This document shows, piece after piece, positions 1-10,553 of a stretch of 64,000 nucleotides of DNA. Numbering within the stretch: the first letter of the stretch is position 1; each line of letters opens with the position of its first letter. The notes beneath the pieces are model-generated. The model ran no database searches. It worked only from the letters and a program-made list of their open reading frames with translations, and had not been told where the DNA came from. Source of the stretch: Nelumbo lutea (taxonomy: Eukaryota > Streptophyta > Magnoliopsida > Proteales > Nelumbonaceae); assembly GCA_022828595.1 (NCBI GenBank), contig JAKGHH010000001.1, positions 138,775,017-138,839,016 of the forward strand, read 5' to 3'. The translations under genes and the position numbers were made by a program.

Positions 1-230
1 TGGCAGCAAAGAGGGTTAGAGTATGAGAGGTTCAAACTTCACTCTCCCTCTAACACCCTAACACTATTTCATTTAGATTTGAATAATTACAAGGGGGCCT
101 TTGTTGGGCAAGAAATTACAAGAACATAACATAGAAGAGGATGGGCCCAAAATAAGGCCCATTACAGAAAGGAACATAAACAGTAAGAAAGAATAACAGC
201 CTATGGGCCATTCGGCCCATCTTCTCTACA
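1..230 (-). repeat. Copia-1 3' LTR, truncated by window start
   Basis: This stretch matches 5563-5798. In the element's own direction the LTR opens TGTAGAGAAG, directly after the polypurine tract seen as CTCCCCCTC at 231. The full LTR is about 348 bp, so about 118 bp lie to the left of the window. Confidence 0.9.
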
Positions 231-279
231 CTCCCCCTCAAGCTGAGCATAGATGTCAATCATGCCAAGCTTGCCAGTG

Positions 280-3200
280 TCATGCTGCCTTGGGAATGCC
301 CTTGGTGAGAAAATCTGCTAACTGTCCTTCAGATGTGATGAAAGGAAGATACACTTCACCCGAAGAGACCCTTTCTCGAATAAAGTGTCTATCAACTTCA
401 ATATGCTTAGTTCTATCATGTTGCATTGGGTTGTGGGAAATGTTGATGGCAGCCTGATTATCACAGTACAACATCATTGGCTTGTCATGCTCAACCCCAA
501 GTTCCTCTGTCAATGATTTTAGCCATAACAGTTCAGAAACTCCATGTGCCATGGCCCTGTATTCTGCTTCTGTTGAAGATCAAGCAACAACCGATTGTTT
601 CTTGCTTCTCCAAGAAACAACATTACCAGCCACCAAGCTACAATACCCAGAAGTAGATCTTTTGTCATCAATGTTTCCAGCCTAGTCAGCATCAGTATAG
701 GCTTCAAGTTTCATATGACCATGCTTGGCAAACAAAATTCCCTTTTCTAGAGAGCCCTTCAAATAACACAAAATTCACTCTACTGTTGCCATATGAGTGT
801 CTCGGGGAGAATGCATGAATTGGCTAATACAATTGACAACATATGCAATATCTGGCCGAGTCATGCATAGGTACATGAGTTTCCCAAGAAGTCTCTAGAA
901 GACCCCTTTGTCTTCTAACAATGTTCCATCTGAAGCAGAAAGTTTATGACTTATATCAATAGGAATAGCAACTGGTCTAGCACCCATATTCCCAGTTTCA
1001 GAGAGCAAGTCAAGAACATACTTCCTTTGGGAGATAAGAATCCCATCCTTGGATCTAGCAACTTCTATGCCAAAGAAGTATCTCAATTCCCCCAAGTCTT
1101 TAATCTCAAACTCTGTGTGTTGGAAAGATTTGAGAGCATGAATTCCTAAAACATCATTACCAGTCACAACAATATCATCTACATACACAATGGGGTATAC
1201 TGCCAAAGGTCCACTCCTCTTCACAAAAAGAGTATGATCAGACTGTGTCTGAACATAGCCAAAGTTGACAAGTGTTCTAAATCTCTCAAACCATGCTCTA
1301 GGGGACTGCATGAGGCCATAAAGGGATTTCTTCAGTCTGCATACCTTTCCTTGCATATCTCTTCCATACATCCCTGGAGGAAGAGACATATAAACCTCCT
1401 CATGTAATTCACCATTTAGAAATGCATTCTTTACATCCAATTGATAAAGGGGCCAGTCAAAGTGAGCAGCTAGAGATAGAAGAACCCTCACAGATGTCAG
1501 CTTAGCAACAGGTGCAAAGGTCTCCAAATAATCAATCCCATACGTCTGTGTATAGCCTTGTGCAACTAGCTTGGCCTTGTACCTCTAAATGGTCCCATCA
1601 GCCCGATATTTAATAGTAAAGACCCACTTGCAACCAACTGGATCCTTCCCTTCAGGCAAATCAACCACTTCCCAAGTGTCATTCTTGTGTAGGGCATCAA
1701 TTTCAGATCTCATTGCATCCCTCCATTCTGGAATATTAAGAGCTTCTGACACAGACCTGGGAATAGGGTTAGAGGCAACTGAAGAGAGATAGAAAAAATA
1801 TGAAGGGGAAAGCAGACTATAAGAAAGGTGTTTGGAAATGCAGTGTGCAGTGCACTTCCGTTTTCCTTTCCTAACAGCAATGGGAATATCAAGGTCAGGG
1901 AAAGATTGCTCCAAAGGGGTTGAAACAGTACCTGTTGTCTCATCTGTGACTGGAAGTGCATCAGGCTCATGTGTTGTATGGAAAACAACCTGCTCATTTC
2001 TGGACCTTTGCCTTTGATACACATTGGGATTGAGGATAGGACAAGGAAGTAAAGAGGGAAGAAACATTGGGACAGGGAGAATGGAATGACTGACCCTCCC
2101 TTGATTCATTTGAAGGAGACGCAGACTCATCAAAAGACTCAACTGGGACAGGGAGAGGAATAGCAAACACTTGTGATAAACCCTCCCCCTGTGGACAATG
2201 TCCTTCTAGAGAGGAATCATAAAAGGGAGAAAACTCATCAAAGGTGACATCCATTGAGACATATCGAGTGTCAGTCTTTGGATCAAAACAACAGTAACCC
2301 TTCTGTGTGGGGGGAATAACCAAGGAAGATACACTTATGGGCTTTTGGTTCAAATTTATGCCTTTGGATAGTTGGAACATGTACATAACAGGTGCAACCA
2401 AAGACATGAAGAGGAATAGGAAAAAGGTCCTTGTCCGGATGAAGAAGATTGAAGGGAGACTTAAACCCTAAAACCCTGGATGGCATACGGTTTATGAGGT
2501 AGGTAGCAATGAGGACAGCATCACCCCAAAATTTTGTAGGAACATGTGAGGCAAACAAAATACTTCTTGCAACTTCGACAATATGTCTATTTTTTCTTTC
2601 AGCAACTTCGTTCTATTCTGGGGTCCTAACAAGGAACTTTGATGAATAACCCCCATGTCAGAGAGATAGCAGGATAAGCTCTTCTCAAAATATTCTTTTG
2701 CATTATCTGATCTGAAAATTTTAATCCTGGTAGCAAACTGGGTTAGAACATATTCATGGAATTGTCTTATAAGTCTTGGAACTTCATCACGAGATTTCAT
2801 CAGGAATATCCAAGTGAACCGAGAAAAGTCATCTATAAACAAGATAAAAAATTTGTAGCCCCCCATAGAGGGTAAGTGGTAAGGCCCCCACACATCAGAG
2901 TGCACAATATTAAAAGGAAAAGAAGATCTTTTCTTGCTTAAAGGATAATTGTTTCTACAATGCTTTGATAACTCACAAAACTCACAATGAAGACTAGACA
3001 CACTAATTCCCTTGAACAGTTCAGGGAATAGATGACTTAAAGCAGAAAAAGACAGATGACCCAAACGACGATGACACAACATAATTCGACTAGTAGACTC
3101 TGAAAAAACAGACTCAAAAGCAACATTCCCAAGCTGATCAGGGAATTGTCCCGGAGTATCAAGCAAGTATATTCCATTCGCCTCATGGCCACCCCCAATC

Positions 3201-3790
3201 ACCTTCTGAGACTCCAAATCCTGAAAAACACAGTAGGAAGGAAAGAAGGTTACACAACAATTTAATGACTTAGTTAAACTACTTATAGATAACAAATTTG
3301 TATTTAGTCTAGGTACATCAAGGGCAGAAGATAGGAGCAAGGAATCTGTAGCCTTGATGGTTCCCTTGCCAGAAATAGAGGCAAGAGAACCGTCGGCTAA
3401 GGTGATTTTATCACGTCCAAGAAGCAAATAATATGAAATGAACAAAGTAGAAACATTGGTCATATGATCAGAAGCACCTGAGTCGATAATCCAAGGGATC
3501 TTAAGATTACCTGAAGTGGTTGCATGATTAGCAGAAGCCCTTATACCTGAATGAGCAAATGCAGAAAGAGCTGAATTTCCTAAAGGGTTGGAAGAAGAAG
3601 TTACACCCTCGAGATGACTGATCATCTTCCCAAACTTTTCATGCTCTGCTTTCATGGCTGCCAACTGTGCACAAGCAGACTCAACTTCAGTATCTGGACC
3701 AGTAGCCACATTTGCACTCCCTGTCCTTCTACTATCATGTTTTTTTCTAAAACCAAATAGGAACAAGATCGGGATGTAATTTCCAGCACT
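280..3790 (-). pseudogene. Copia-1 pol: protease, integrase, RT, RNase H, with frame breaks
   Basis: Read from high to low coordinates. The aspartic protease core WIIDSGASDHMT lies near 3480. The pre-integrase zinc-binding region (CHRRLGHLSF, CEFCELSKHC) lies near 3000-3100. The integrase core has the first two acidic residues (HSDVWGP, FRSDNAKEYF) near 2700-2900, followed by the conserved C-terminal region at 2283-2558. Reverse transcriptase has the YVDD active site near 1175 and RNase H ends near 280. Breaks: the frame shifts after the zinc knuckle (about 3770) and in the integrase near 2600, and stops fall near 1590 and 710. It codes for replication enzymes of a retrotransposon but could not make an intact polyprotein. 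Confidence 0.9.
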
Positions 3791-4598
3791 TGTCTTTGGT
3801 GTGCTTTGGCTTCTTGCAGTATTCACATACAACCTCTTTCTTTCTAGAGCCACTAGGAGCCCCCACAACTCCTTTGGGTTTAACCCCCATATTCGCAAAC
3901 TGATCACTAATACCAACCCCTTGAACTTGGACCATCCTTCTGCTTTCTTCACTGCTCACCAAAGCATACGCTTGTGACAATGAGACACTTTCCTTGGATA
4001 AAATATTCTGTTTTGTGATGTCATATTCTGGGTTTAGTTCGGTTAAGAACTCAAACACCCTGTTTCTTTCAACTAGTTTCCTGTAAGTCTCTGCATCATT
4101 GGTAGTGTCCCAAGTTACAGCTTCTATTAGATCAATTTCTTGCCACAGAGACTTCAGGGTTGAGAAGTATACAGCAAGGGATTTCTCCCCCTGCCTTAAA
4201 ATTTTCACATCACTTCTCAATTTATAGGCTCTAGCCACATTTAGTTTTTGGGAATAGGTTTCTGCAACACTATTCCAGATTTTCTTTGCTGAATTCATCC
4301 ATAGATAGTGTTGGCTAATCTGTGGCTGCATTGAGTTCACAAGCCACCCAATAACAGTGTAATTCTCTTGCATCCACTTCTCATAGGATAGATCATCCTC
4401 TGGGGGAGCCTTCTTGCTCCCGGAGATAAACCCCCACTTTCTACTACATATATAAATCTTTACCGATTGTGACCATGCCAGATAGTTGGTTCCATCCAGC
4501 TTAACTGTGGTCACAGTCAATAAGGAATCAACTGGAGTTCCCTGAACTTGTCCAAATTCAGCAACATTCTTACTCTCAATCTCTGAGGAGTCCATCAT
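3747..4598 (-). CDS. Copia-1 Gag
   Basis: A 283-residue open frame. The N-terminal copia gag signature (VKLDGTNYLAWSQSVKIYI) comes at residues 31-50 and a CCHC-type zinc knuckle (CEYCKKPKHTKDKCW) at about residues 259-273. Gag packages the element RNA. The frame ends shortly after the knuckle, because a shift separates it from the protease frame. In this lineage gag and pol are usually one frame, so this is probably an old break rather than programmed frameshifting. The ATG is the first in the frame and lies about 840 bp downstream of the primer site, a longer leader than usual. Confidence 0.85.
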   Translation of the reverse strand: MMDSSEIESKNVAEFGQVQGTPVDSLLTVTTVKLDGTNYLAWSQSVKIYICSRKWGFISGSKKAPPEDDLSYEKWMQENYTVIGWLVNSMQPQISQHYLWMNSAKKIWNSVAETYSQKLNVARAYKLRSDVKILRQGEKSLAVYFSTLKSLWQEIDLIEAVTWDTTNDAETYRKLVERNRVFEFLTELNPEYDITKQNILSKESVSLSQAYALVSSEESRRMVQVQGVGISDQFANMGVKPKGVVGAPSGSRKKEVVCEYCKKPKHTKDKCWKLHPDLVPIWF

Positions 4599-5383
4599 GT
4601 AAACACTTCAAATAGGGATTCAGTCAACTTCTACTAGTGTACTGAATGAGGATGAGCTAGGACTTTGTTAAATCAGCCTCAAACACAGCAATACACAAGG
4701 CCAAACCACACTCGGAAGTTGTGAGAACCAAGCCTGGCAGCAGCACCTTGCTGTCTACATGAGACACTAAATGGCTTGGTTCAGCCTTCAAGAAGTAATC
4801 AACAGACCTCCAAGCACTGTGCACCCAATTGAAGTACCTTTTCTAATCAGGGATTCTAGGTACTCACCAACAAGTACCCTAAAAAGAGCAAAAAAACAGT
4901 CCGTAATGATTAAGGGGCCTTTTTACGAACACTGTGTGGGCAGCAGAGAAGACTCCACTGTCAACAAGTGAGAAACACCTCAGGAACAGTCCGTACAGGT
5001 CCAAAAAACAACCAAACAGAAGCAAGATCTCGCACCACTGAATCCAAAGAGGTTTCGGCAGCTTGACAGTCCAAAAAAAAGAGAAAACCAACCCAGAAAT
5101 CTCTGGGTTAAACCAGATTAACCACAGCCGAACAGCTGTACAGTTTCAAGGGAACTTCGAACACTTCAACAGTCCCCAAAACAGAAACATAACTCAGGAA
5201 TAACTGACTGCAACTTACAATCTCATCAATCTCTGATTTGAGCTCCAAATCAGGAACCGAACAGTCCTTTTCTCTGATTCTTCCTGGTCACCGAACCACT
5301 CTCCAAGAGATTAGAGTCTTGGGCATCCTCCAATGACCTCCAAGAATCAGGAGAACAAGCTGAAGCTTCCAGCCCTAGAACAT

Positions 5384-5418
5384 TCTCATGCAGTCGGCTG
5401 GACTACACCCACATGAGA
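5384..5418 (-). other. Leader hairpin next to the Copia-1 primer site
   Basis: TCTCATG (5384-5390) and CATGAGA (5412-5418) form a 7-bp perfect stem around a loop containing CAGTCGGCTG. It lies about 20 bases from the primer site, inside the RNA leader. Copia-3 carries a similar stem with the same CAGTCGGCTG core at 15781-15811. A role in packaging or dimerisation is inference from position. Confidence 0.5.
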
Positions 5419-5438
5419 GCCAAGCCAAGTTCAGGACT

Positions 5439-5450
5439 GCTCTGATGCCA
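5439..5450 (-). other. Copia-1 primer-binding site
   Basis: The plus strand GCTCTGATGCCA is the complement of TGGCATCAGAGC, one base from the usual initiator-Met tRNA primer site TGGTATCAGAGC. It abuts the inner end of the right LTR, as expected for a minus-strand element. Confidence 0.85.
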
Positions 5451-5798
5451 AGAAGAAAATCAGTCCTTGACAGTGGGACTGTTTAGGATAGATGTAGAAA
5501 TCAAAAGGAATGAAAAACTGCAGAGAAGATTGCTTCTATTGAGTAGAAGATGAAGAGGGAGATGGCAGCAAAGAGGGTTATAGTATGAGAGTTTCGAACT
5601 TCACTCTCCCTCTAACACCCTAACACTATTTCATTAAGTTAGTTTTGAATAATTACAAGGGGGGCCCTTGGTTGGGCAAGAAATTACAAGAACATAACAT
5701 AGAAGAGGATGGGCCCAGAATAAGGCCCATTACAGAAAGGAACATAAATAGTAAGAAAGAATAACAGCCTATGGGCCATTCGGCCCATCTTCTCTACA
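5451..5798 (-). repeat. Copia-1 5' LTR
   Basis: About 348 bp, starting directly after the primer site and ending TTCTCTACA. The outer 236 bases match 1-230. In element direction it begins TGTAGAG and ends TTCTTCT rather than the usual CA. Confidence 0.85.
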
Positions 5799-6385
5799 AT
5801 GTTATATTGTGACAACCAAGCTACAATCAATATTGTCCACAATCCAATTCAGCATGACAGGACAAAACACATTGAAGTTGATAGGCACTTCATAAGAGAA
5901 AGGGTAACAAACGGAGAAGTTTGCTTGCCTTATCCCTCTTTAGAATTGCAGTTGGCTGTTGTCCTCACTAAGGAGTTGCAAAGAACAAGATTGAACATGA
6001 TCTACGCAAGTTGGGAATGTGTGACATATACTCCTAACTTGAGGGGAGGTGTTGAGGATTTAATCAGTTTTGTGCAGATTTAGCAATAATCTTTTATATG
6101 TTTATTGTTTAGATAGGAAGTGGGGACCACAACACTCTTGTTAGGCACTTTGTTGATTGTCTTTTAAGTGTTTTATGCAGTTTTAGATGCTTTTCACCCT
6201 ATAAGGGCATATTCGTCATTGTACTCCAATTTATATTTTTAATATAAATACTAGTGAAGGGGGCGGCCAGATTATGAGCTCTCTTTTCTCTCTCAAACCT
6301 CTTCCTCTTCTTCTTCTTCTCTCTTCTCTTCTTCAAGAAAACATCTTTTCTTTTACAGATTTTTTAATTCAGCAAGATTTCTACT
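5799..6385 (+). mobile_element. Copia-0: RNase H tail and 3' LTR of an older copia element
   Basis: Plus-strand RNase H C-terminus (motif MLYCDNQATINI, then [14 protein letters not shown]) at 5799-6035, a polypurine tract CTTGAGGGGAGG at 6038-6049, then an LTR at 6050-6385. The element begins left of the window and is split by Copia-1, which landed in the RNase H region. Its LTR belongs to the same family as the Copia-3 LTR at 15850-16181. Confidence 0.85.
6050..6385 (+). repeat. Copia-0 3' LTR
   Basis: Starts TGTTGAGGATT right after the polypurine tract and ends GATTTCTACT; about 336 bp. It aligns along its length with the reverse complement of 15850-16181 (332 bp). A TATA-like stretch (AATATAAATACTAG) lies near 6240 and a CT-rich leader follows. 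Confidence 0.8.
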
Positions 6386-6704
6386 GTAACATGCTTTCCT
6401 TTGATAAACTCAATAGTCCATTACATGCGTCACCTTGCATCTGGCACCTCCTGTTCTTTGTCTTTTGGAAATTCTGGAATATTTGGAAGGCACCGTAGCG
6501 TCCTATGCAAAGGATCATAAATCCCACTTGGAAAACCTGTTTTCTGTTCAATCCTTCATCAGAAAACCAATTAATTGCATGTTTGTAGGAGATAGAGGGA
6601 CTACTGTTTTCAATTTCCTGAGTTGATTCATGTGTGGGCCTCTTGAACAATGATGTTCTATCTGCCACTAGGACTGAAGGCCTAACCAGTTCCACCCTGT
6701 TTTG
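6386..6704. other. Unassigned 319-bp spacer between two copia elements
   Basis: Neither LTR nor recognisable pol. A minus-strand open frame of 104 codons (6381-6695) has no motif I recognise. I tested it as a possible further SCYL2 exon and saw no match. Probably intron or old repeat remnant. Confidence 0.4.
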
Positions 6705-6954
6705 ACAGCTATGTTTAAGTAGTTCGAACCAGTAGAGAGTAAGGGAGAAAGAAGAAGAAGGAAGAAGAACAGTCGAATATGATAGCTAAACCTATCAGTT
6801 GACCATAATGTAGATTAGTCTCTTATTAGTTGTACAAAGACTAAACTGCCCCCACTTAAGTATGGGATAGGAAGTCTCTATTAGAACTGCCACATAAGCA
6901 CATAACTTAACTAAATAAAATGACTAATCTACCCTTATTTGGCTAGCTCTAACA
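6705..6954 (-). repeat. Copia-6 3' LTR
   Basis: About 250 bp. In element direction it opens TGTTAGAGCTAGCC after the polypurine tract and ends near TGACAGC. It contains a GA-rich block at about 6735-6770. The outer boundary is approximate because no second LTR copy is present. Confidence 0.65.
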
Positions 6955-6961
6955 CTCCCCC

Positions 6962-8150
6962 TCAAGCTGGAGAATATATGTCATATAATCCCAGCTTGTT
7001 ACATATATAGTTCACTCTCCCTGAGCTTAAGCCTTTTGTAAACAAATCTGCCCATTGATCATCTGAGCCCACATGTTCTACGCTTATATCTCCAGTAAGG
7101 ACCTTCTCCCTCACAAAGTGGCAATCAATCTCTATGTGCTTTGTTCTCTCATGAAAAACAAGGTTAGATGAGATGTGTAGTGCAGCTTGATTGTCACAGT
7201 ACAATTTCATAGGTCTGTCCATGGAGAATCCGATTTCTTGTAGGAGATTCCTCAGCCATACTAATTCACATGTAGTGTGTGCCATGGCACTGTATTCGGC
7301 TTCAGCACTACTCCTTGCCACAACCGTCTGCTTCTTACTCTTCCATGTCACAAGATTTCCTCCAAGTAATGTGCAGTAACCTATAGTAGATCTTCTATCA
7401 AACACAGAGCCTGCCCAATCTGCATCTGTATACCCAATTACCTCAAGTCTTCCTCTTGGTTTGTACAATAACCCACGACCTGGAGCTCCCTTCAAGTACC
7501 TTACAATTCGAAGAACTGCATCCTAGTGAGGTATCCGAGGGTTCTGCATAAATTAGCTCACCACACTAACTACAAAGGAGATGTCTAGTCTCGTGATAGT
7601 CAAATAGTTCAGCTTCCCCACTAACTGTCTATACCTTCCAGGATCATCAAATATTTTCCCTTTATCACTGTTCAACTTAGCATTTGGCTCCATGGGAGTT
7701 TCAGTCAGTTTTGCACCTAATAGTCCTGTTTCATCCAGCAGATCAAGAACATATTTTCTTTGGCACAGGTTTACACCTTGTTTTGATCTAACAACTTCTA
7801 TACCCAATAAATACTTCAATGTCCCAAGGTCTTTTGTTTGAAAATGATTTTGCAGAAAGACCTTTAGTTTATCGATCTCCAATTTGTCACTACTAGTTAT
7901 GACAATATCATCCACATAGACCACTAATAAAATCTTTCCGGCTTCTGAATCATAGTTGAACACCGAGTGGTCAACCTGGCATTGTTTCATTCCAAAAGCC
8001 TTCACCACTTCACTAAACTTCCAAAACCAAGCACGAGGCGATTGTTTCAACCCATAAATTGCCTTTTTCAATCTGCACACCTTACCATCCACCCCCTAAG
8101 CAACAAACCCAGGTGGTTGCTCCATATATACCTTCTCCATAAGGTCACCA
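6962..8150 (-). pseudogene. Copia-6 reverse transcriptase and RNase H
   Basis: From high to low coordinates: RT fragment (EKVYMEQPPGF) near 8110, a stop near 8095, then [20 protein letters not shown] and the catalytic YVDDIVITS near 7910. A break near 7550 is followed by RNase H (YTDADWAGSV, AEAEYSAMA, LYCDNQAALHI) ending at 6962. One stop and one shift break the frame. The N-terminal half of pol is absent. Confidence 0.88.
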
Positions 8151-8176
8151 TGATAATGACTCCTCTTCTGGTACCA

Positions 8177-8780
8177 AGTTGTAAGATGTATTGACTTGAA
8201 GGTGGAGTTAGAAAAGAAAAAACAAGGAAGAGAAATGGTGAAATTTGGAAATAGGTGGTCTTGATTGCCTACTTCTACTTTTCTATTTATTAATAAGAAA
8301 GACAATACAGTGACCATTATACGCTTGATAAAATGTTGTCAACTACACAATACTACTATAGTCCCCAAGAAATTTCAAAATTTATCCAGTTATTTATACA
8401 AGTAGTCTTATATTGCATGAATCTGACATAATGTGTGGAAGTTATGGCTGCACAAAATATAAGGAATCAACTTGTTATTAGATTTAAGTTATTAGAAGTT
8501 TCACATAAACAAACAGCTTTACATATACATCTATAGTTTTTGGGGGTGGTTGGTTGGGAGCTAAAAAGTAAAACTAATCCAATTGACAAAGCATGAAATT
8601 TCCAAGTTGTTATCTTGTTAATTAAAAAAGCATAGCAAGACCAAACTATGCAAAATATCTCCATTAAAGAAATAACTGTAAATCTGCTGCCCCCCTGTTA
8701 GCTAGAAAAATAAAAGTAAGATCAAGCTTTACCTAATATCACTACTTAAGAAATGATATAAATCTGTGTCATGGAATTAC
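8177..8780. other. SCYL2 intron 4 sequence, no gene seen
   Basis: AT-rich DNA without recognisable coding sequence. It begins at the splice donor of SCYL2 exon 4 (8780 on the minus strand) and runs into the copia cluster. I saw no following SCYL2 exon between here and base 1. Confidence 0.5.
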
Positions 8781-8963
8781 CATATTGACATTATTGTGAC
8801 AGTCCAGGAGTGGTTTTTGAGCTACTAAGTGGTAGATTAGACATCCGAAACTGAACATATCAGAAGAACATCTTGCTGAGAATTCTTTACTTCTAACCAA
8901 TTCAGGAGCAGTATAATTGAGAGATGGTTGAAGGGGCAAAAGAGAATCATCAACATCATATTC
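8781..8963 (-). CDS. SCYL2: SCYL2 exon 4 (APE segment of the pseudokinase domain)
   Basis: 61 codons, phase 0 at both ends. The acceptor reads TTTCACAG and the donor GTAATT. The peptide begins [20 protein letters not shown], containing the APE motif (TAPELV), followed by [15 protein letters not shown], the helix-F region of kinases (DMFSFG, cognate of DVWSFG), and ends [10 protein letters not shown]. It continues exon 3 in frame and matches my knowledge of plant SCYL2 closely along its length. No frame damage is seen, which argues for selection. Confidence 0.9.
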
Positions 8964-10190
8964 CTGTGAAATTCAAATATTAAGAGATCAATAGCTAAAT
9001 ATGACCTATGGAATACAGATAAATCAGTTTCACCCAATAAACTCCATTAATTGAATGTAGCTATATTACATTCTCAAAAAATTATTACATGCATTGCATT
9101 TTTGGTATCCCTATAATCACCATTTCCATTTAATTGCTTTCTAAAATAAGAATCTGCAGTCAATTTACGTAAAAATGTTCAAGGTTTAAGTTAATTCATA
9201 GAAATATCTGAGTTTCCAAGAACAGCTATTCTTGCTGTGGCAATATCATCATCAGGTTTGAGAAGCTAGATCATTTGCTCATCATTTGAACAAAGATTGG
9301 GATGGATGAGCCTTAACTTGCTTCTTTTTATTGTTTTATCTTTAATTTGTATTTTCTTATATTGGGCCTTAAATATATGGACCATCTATTATTTATTTTT
9401 ATTGCTTACCAATTCAGCTTCCCTATTGGGGACATTCATGCAGTGTTTTAAAAGCACAAGGCGCAAGGCGAGGTGTGCACCTTTTTGAAGCAAGGCGCAA
9501 AATGCAAAAAAATGCTCAAATTTCAAAAAAATGCCAATGTTGTTGTGAAAATTTTAATAAATTCTCATGCAACATAACTCACTCAAACAAGTGATTGAAT
9601 TTTTATTCTTTTGGTTAAGGCCCATTTAAGTAATCATATGCACTGTTCCCCTTAATCACATCTCTATGAGAAAGTAGAGAACACCTTTTAATTCTGACTT
9701 AGAGAAATGAATGCATACAAAAGAAAAAAACAATGGAGTATTTCTTAAGAAAGAACTATTCATTTGCATTTCTTTTACATCTAGTGTACAATAATGAGAA
9801 GAAAAAAATACAATTGAGAAACTCTACAATAATACATTTCTCTCTCTCTTTCTTTTTTCTTTTTTGATATAAAGAAGATTTCCTTTTCACTCCTTTCTTC
9901 ACAATAGGTTGTAGACAATCAGATGAAATTCTAACTGTAGACAGCCTTAATCGTTTGGATTTTGTTTACAAGAATGGAACCGTAGTCAATCAAGTTGAAC
10001 ATTTTATTGTATTGAGCTTTTATCCCTCTATTCTTCATTTTCATTTAAAGGAAACCATAATCATCCCTTGGATATTAGGCTGTAGATGGTTATATCCCTA
10101 ACTTGTCTCAGTAGAAAGACCATAATCAACCAAGTAAAAGCACCTGGTCTTAGATGGTTTATTTCCCTCTATTCCCTTTCTTAAAAGTAA
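8964..10190. other. SCYL2 intron 3, left part; AT-rich, no gene
   Basis: No coding sequence. CAGTGTTTTAAAAG at 9440 followed by GGCG-rich DNA resembles stretches near 33222 and 62302, perhaps the end of a dispersed repeat. Otherwise plain intron. Confidence 0.45.
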
Positions 10191-10420
10191 AAATTATTGA
10201 GAAAGAAAACAAGAAGAAAATGAGAAGAGAAGAGAAGAGAAGAAGATAGAAAGGTTCGAATGGAGAAGAGAGAGTTACTGTTCACTCTTTCAAACTTGGA
10301 ATTTTAAACTATTGAGAGAAATTACAAGAAAGCCCTCATATTGGTACCTAAATAAAAAGGACACCCAAATACAAAAGAACAAAAAGACAAGAATACCCTT
10401 GAATCCAAACAATCTCAACA
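10191..10420 (-). repeat. Copia-2 3' LTR
   Basis: About 225-230 bp matching 18600-18825. In element direction it starts TGTTGAGATTG directly after a GGGGG polypurine tract. The outer end is uncertain because the two copies diverge before ATTGAGAAAG (10195). It contains a GA-rich tract at about 10200-10250. Confidence 0.8.
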
Positions 10421-10553
10421 CCCCCTCAAGCTGAGCATATACATCAATCATGCCCAGCTTGTCTAAGTTCTTGGCAAACTTTGGATGATGAAAGCCCTTA
10501 GTGATACAATCAGCTAGTTGGTCTTCTAACCTTACAAAGGGTAGGCAAATATC

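Larger units (their letters stand above)
1..5798 (-). mobile_element. Ty1/copia retrotransposon Copia-1 (3' LTR cut by window edge)
   Basis: A copia element read on the minus strand: 5' LTR at 5451-5798, primer site 5439-5450, gag 3747-4598, then protease, integrase, reverse transcriptase and RNase H down to about 280, a polypurine tract at 231-240 and the 3' LTR at 1-230. The two LTRs match closely over the shared 230 bases. The order protease-integrase-RT-RNase H is that of Ty1/copia. It sits inside another copia element, whose RNase H coding sequence resumes on the plus strand at 5799. The 5 bases after the right LTR are ATGTT; the matching target duplication would lie before base 1. Confidence 0.93.
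6705..8176 (-). mobile_element. Copia-6: 5'-deleted copia element (RT-RNase H plus 3' LTR)
   Basis: Minus-strand copia remnant: LTR at about 6705-6954, polypurine tract CTCCCCCTCAAG from 6955, RNase H 6962-7495, RT 7553-8150. Upstream the RT coding sequence stops abruptly near 8155 and is joined almost directly to a primer-site-like sequence (CTTCTGGTACCA, 8165-8176). Gag, protease, integrase and the first part of RT are therefore missing. The sequence after 8176 might be the remnant of its 5' LTR, but it does not clearly match the left LTR. Confidence 0.8.

Noticed and set aside
5439..5450. Possible tRNA genes at primer-site sequences here and at 18586, 20750, 31094 and 33685
   Set aside because: Only the 12 bases complementary to the tRNA 3' end are present. 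No cloverleaf can be drawn from the flanks.
6381..6695. 104-codon minus-strand frame as a possible SCYL2 exon 5
   Set aside because: It does not match the expected sequence after NNVNM, and its ends lack suitable splice sites in phase 0.
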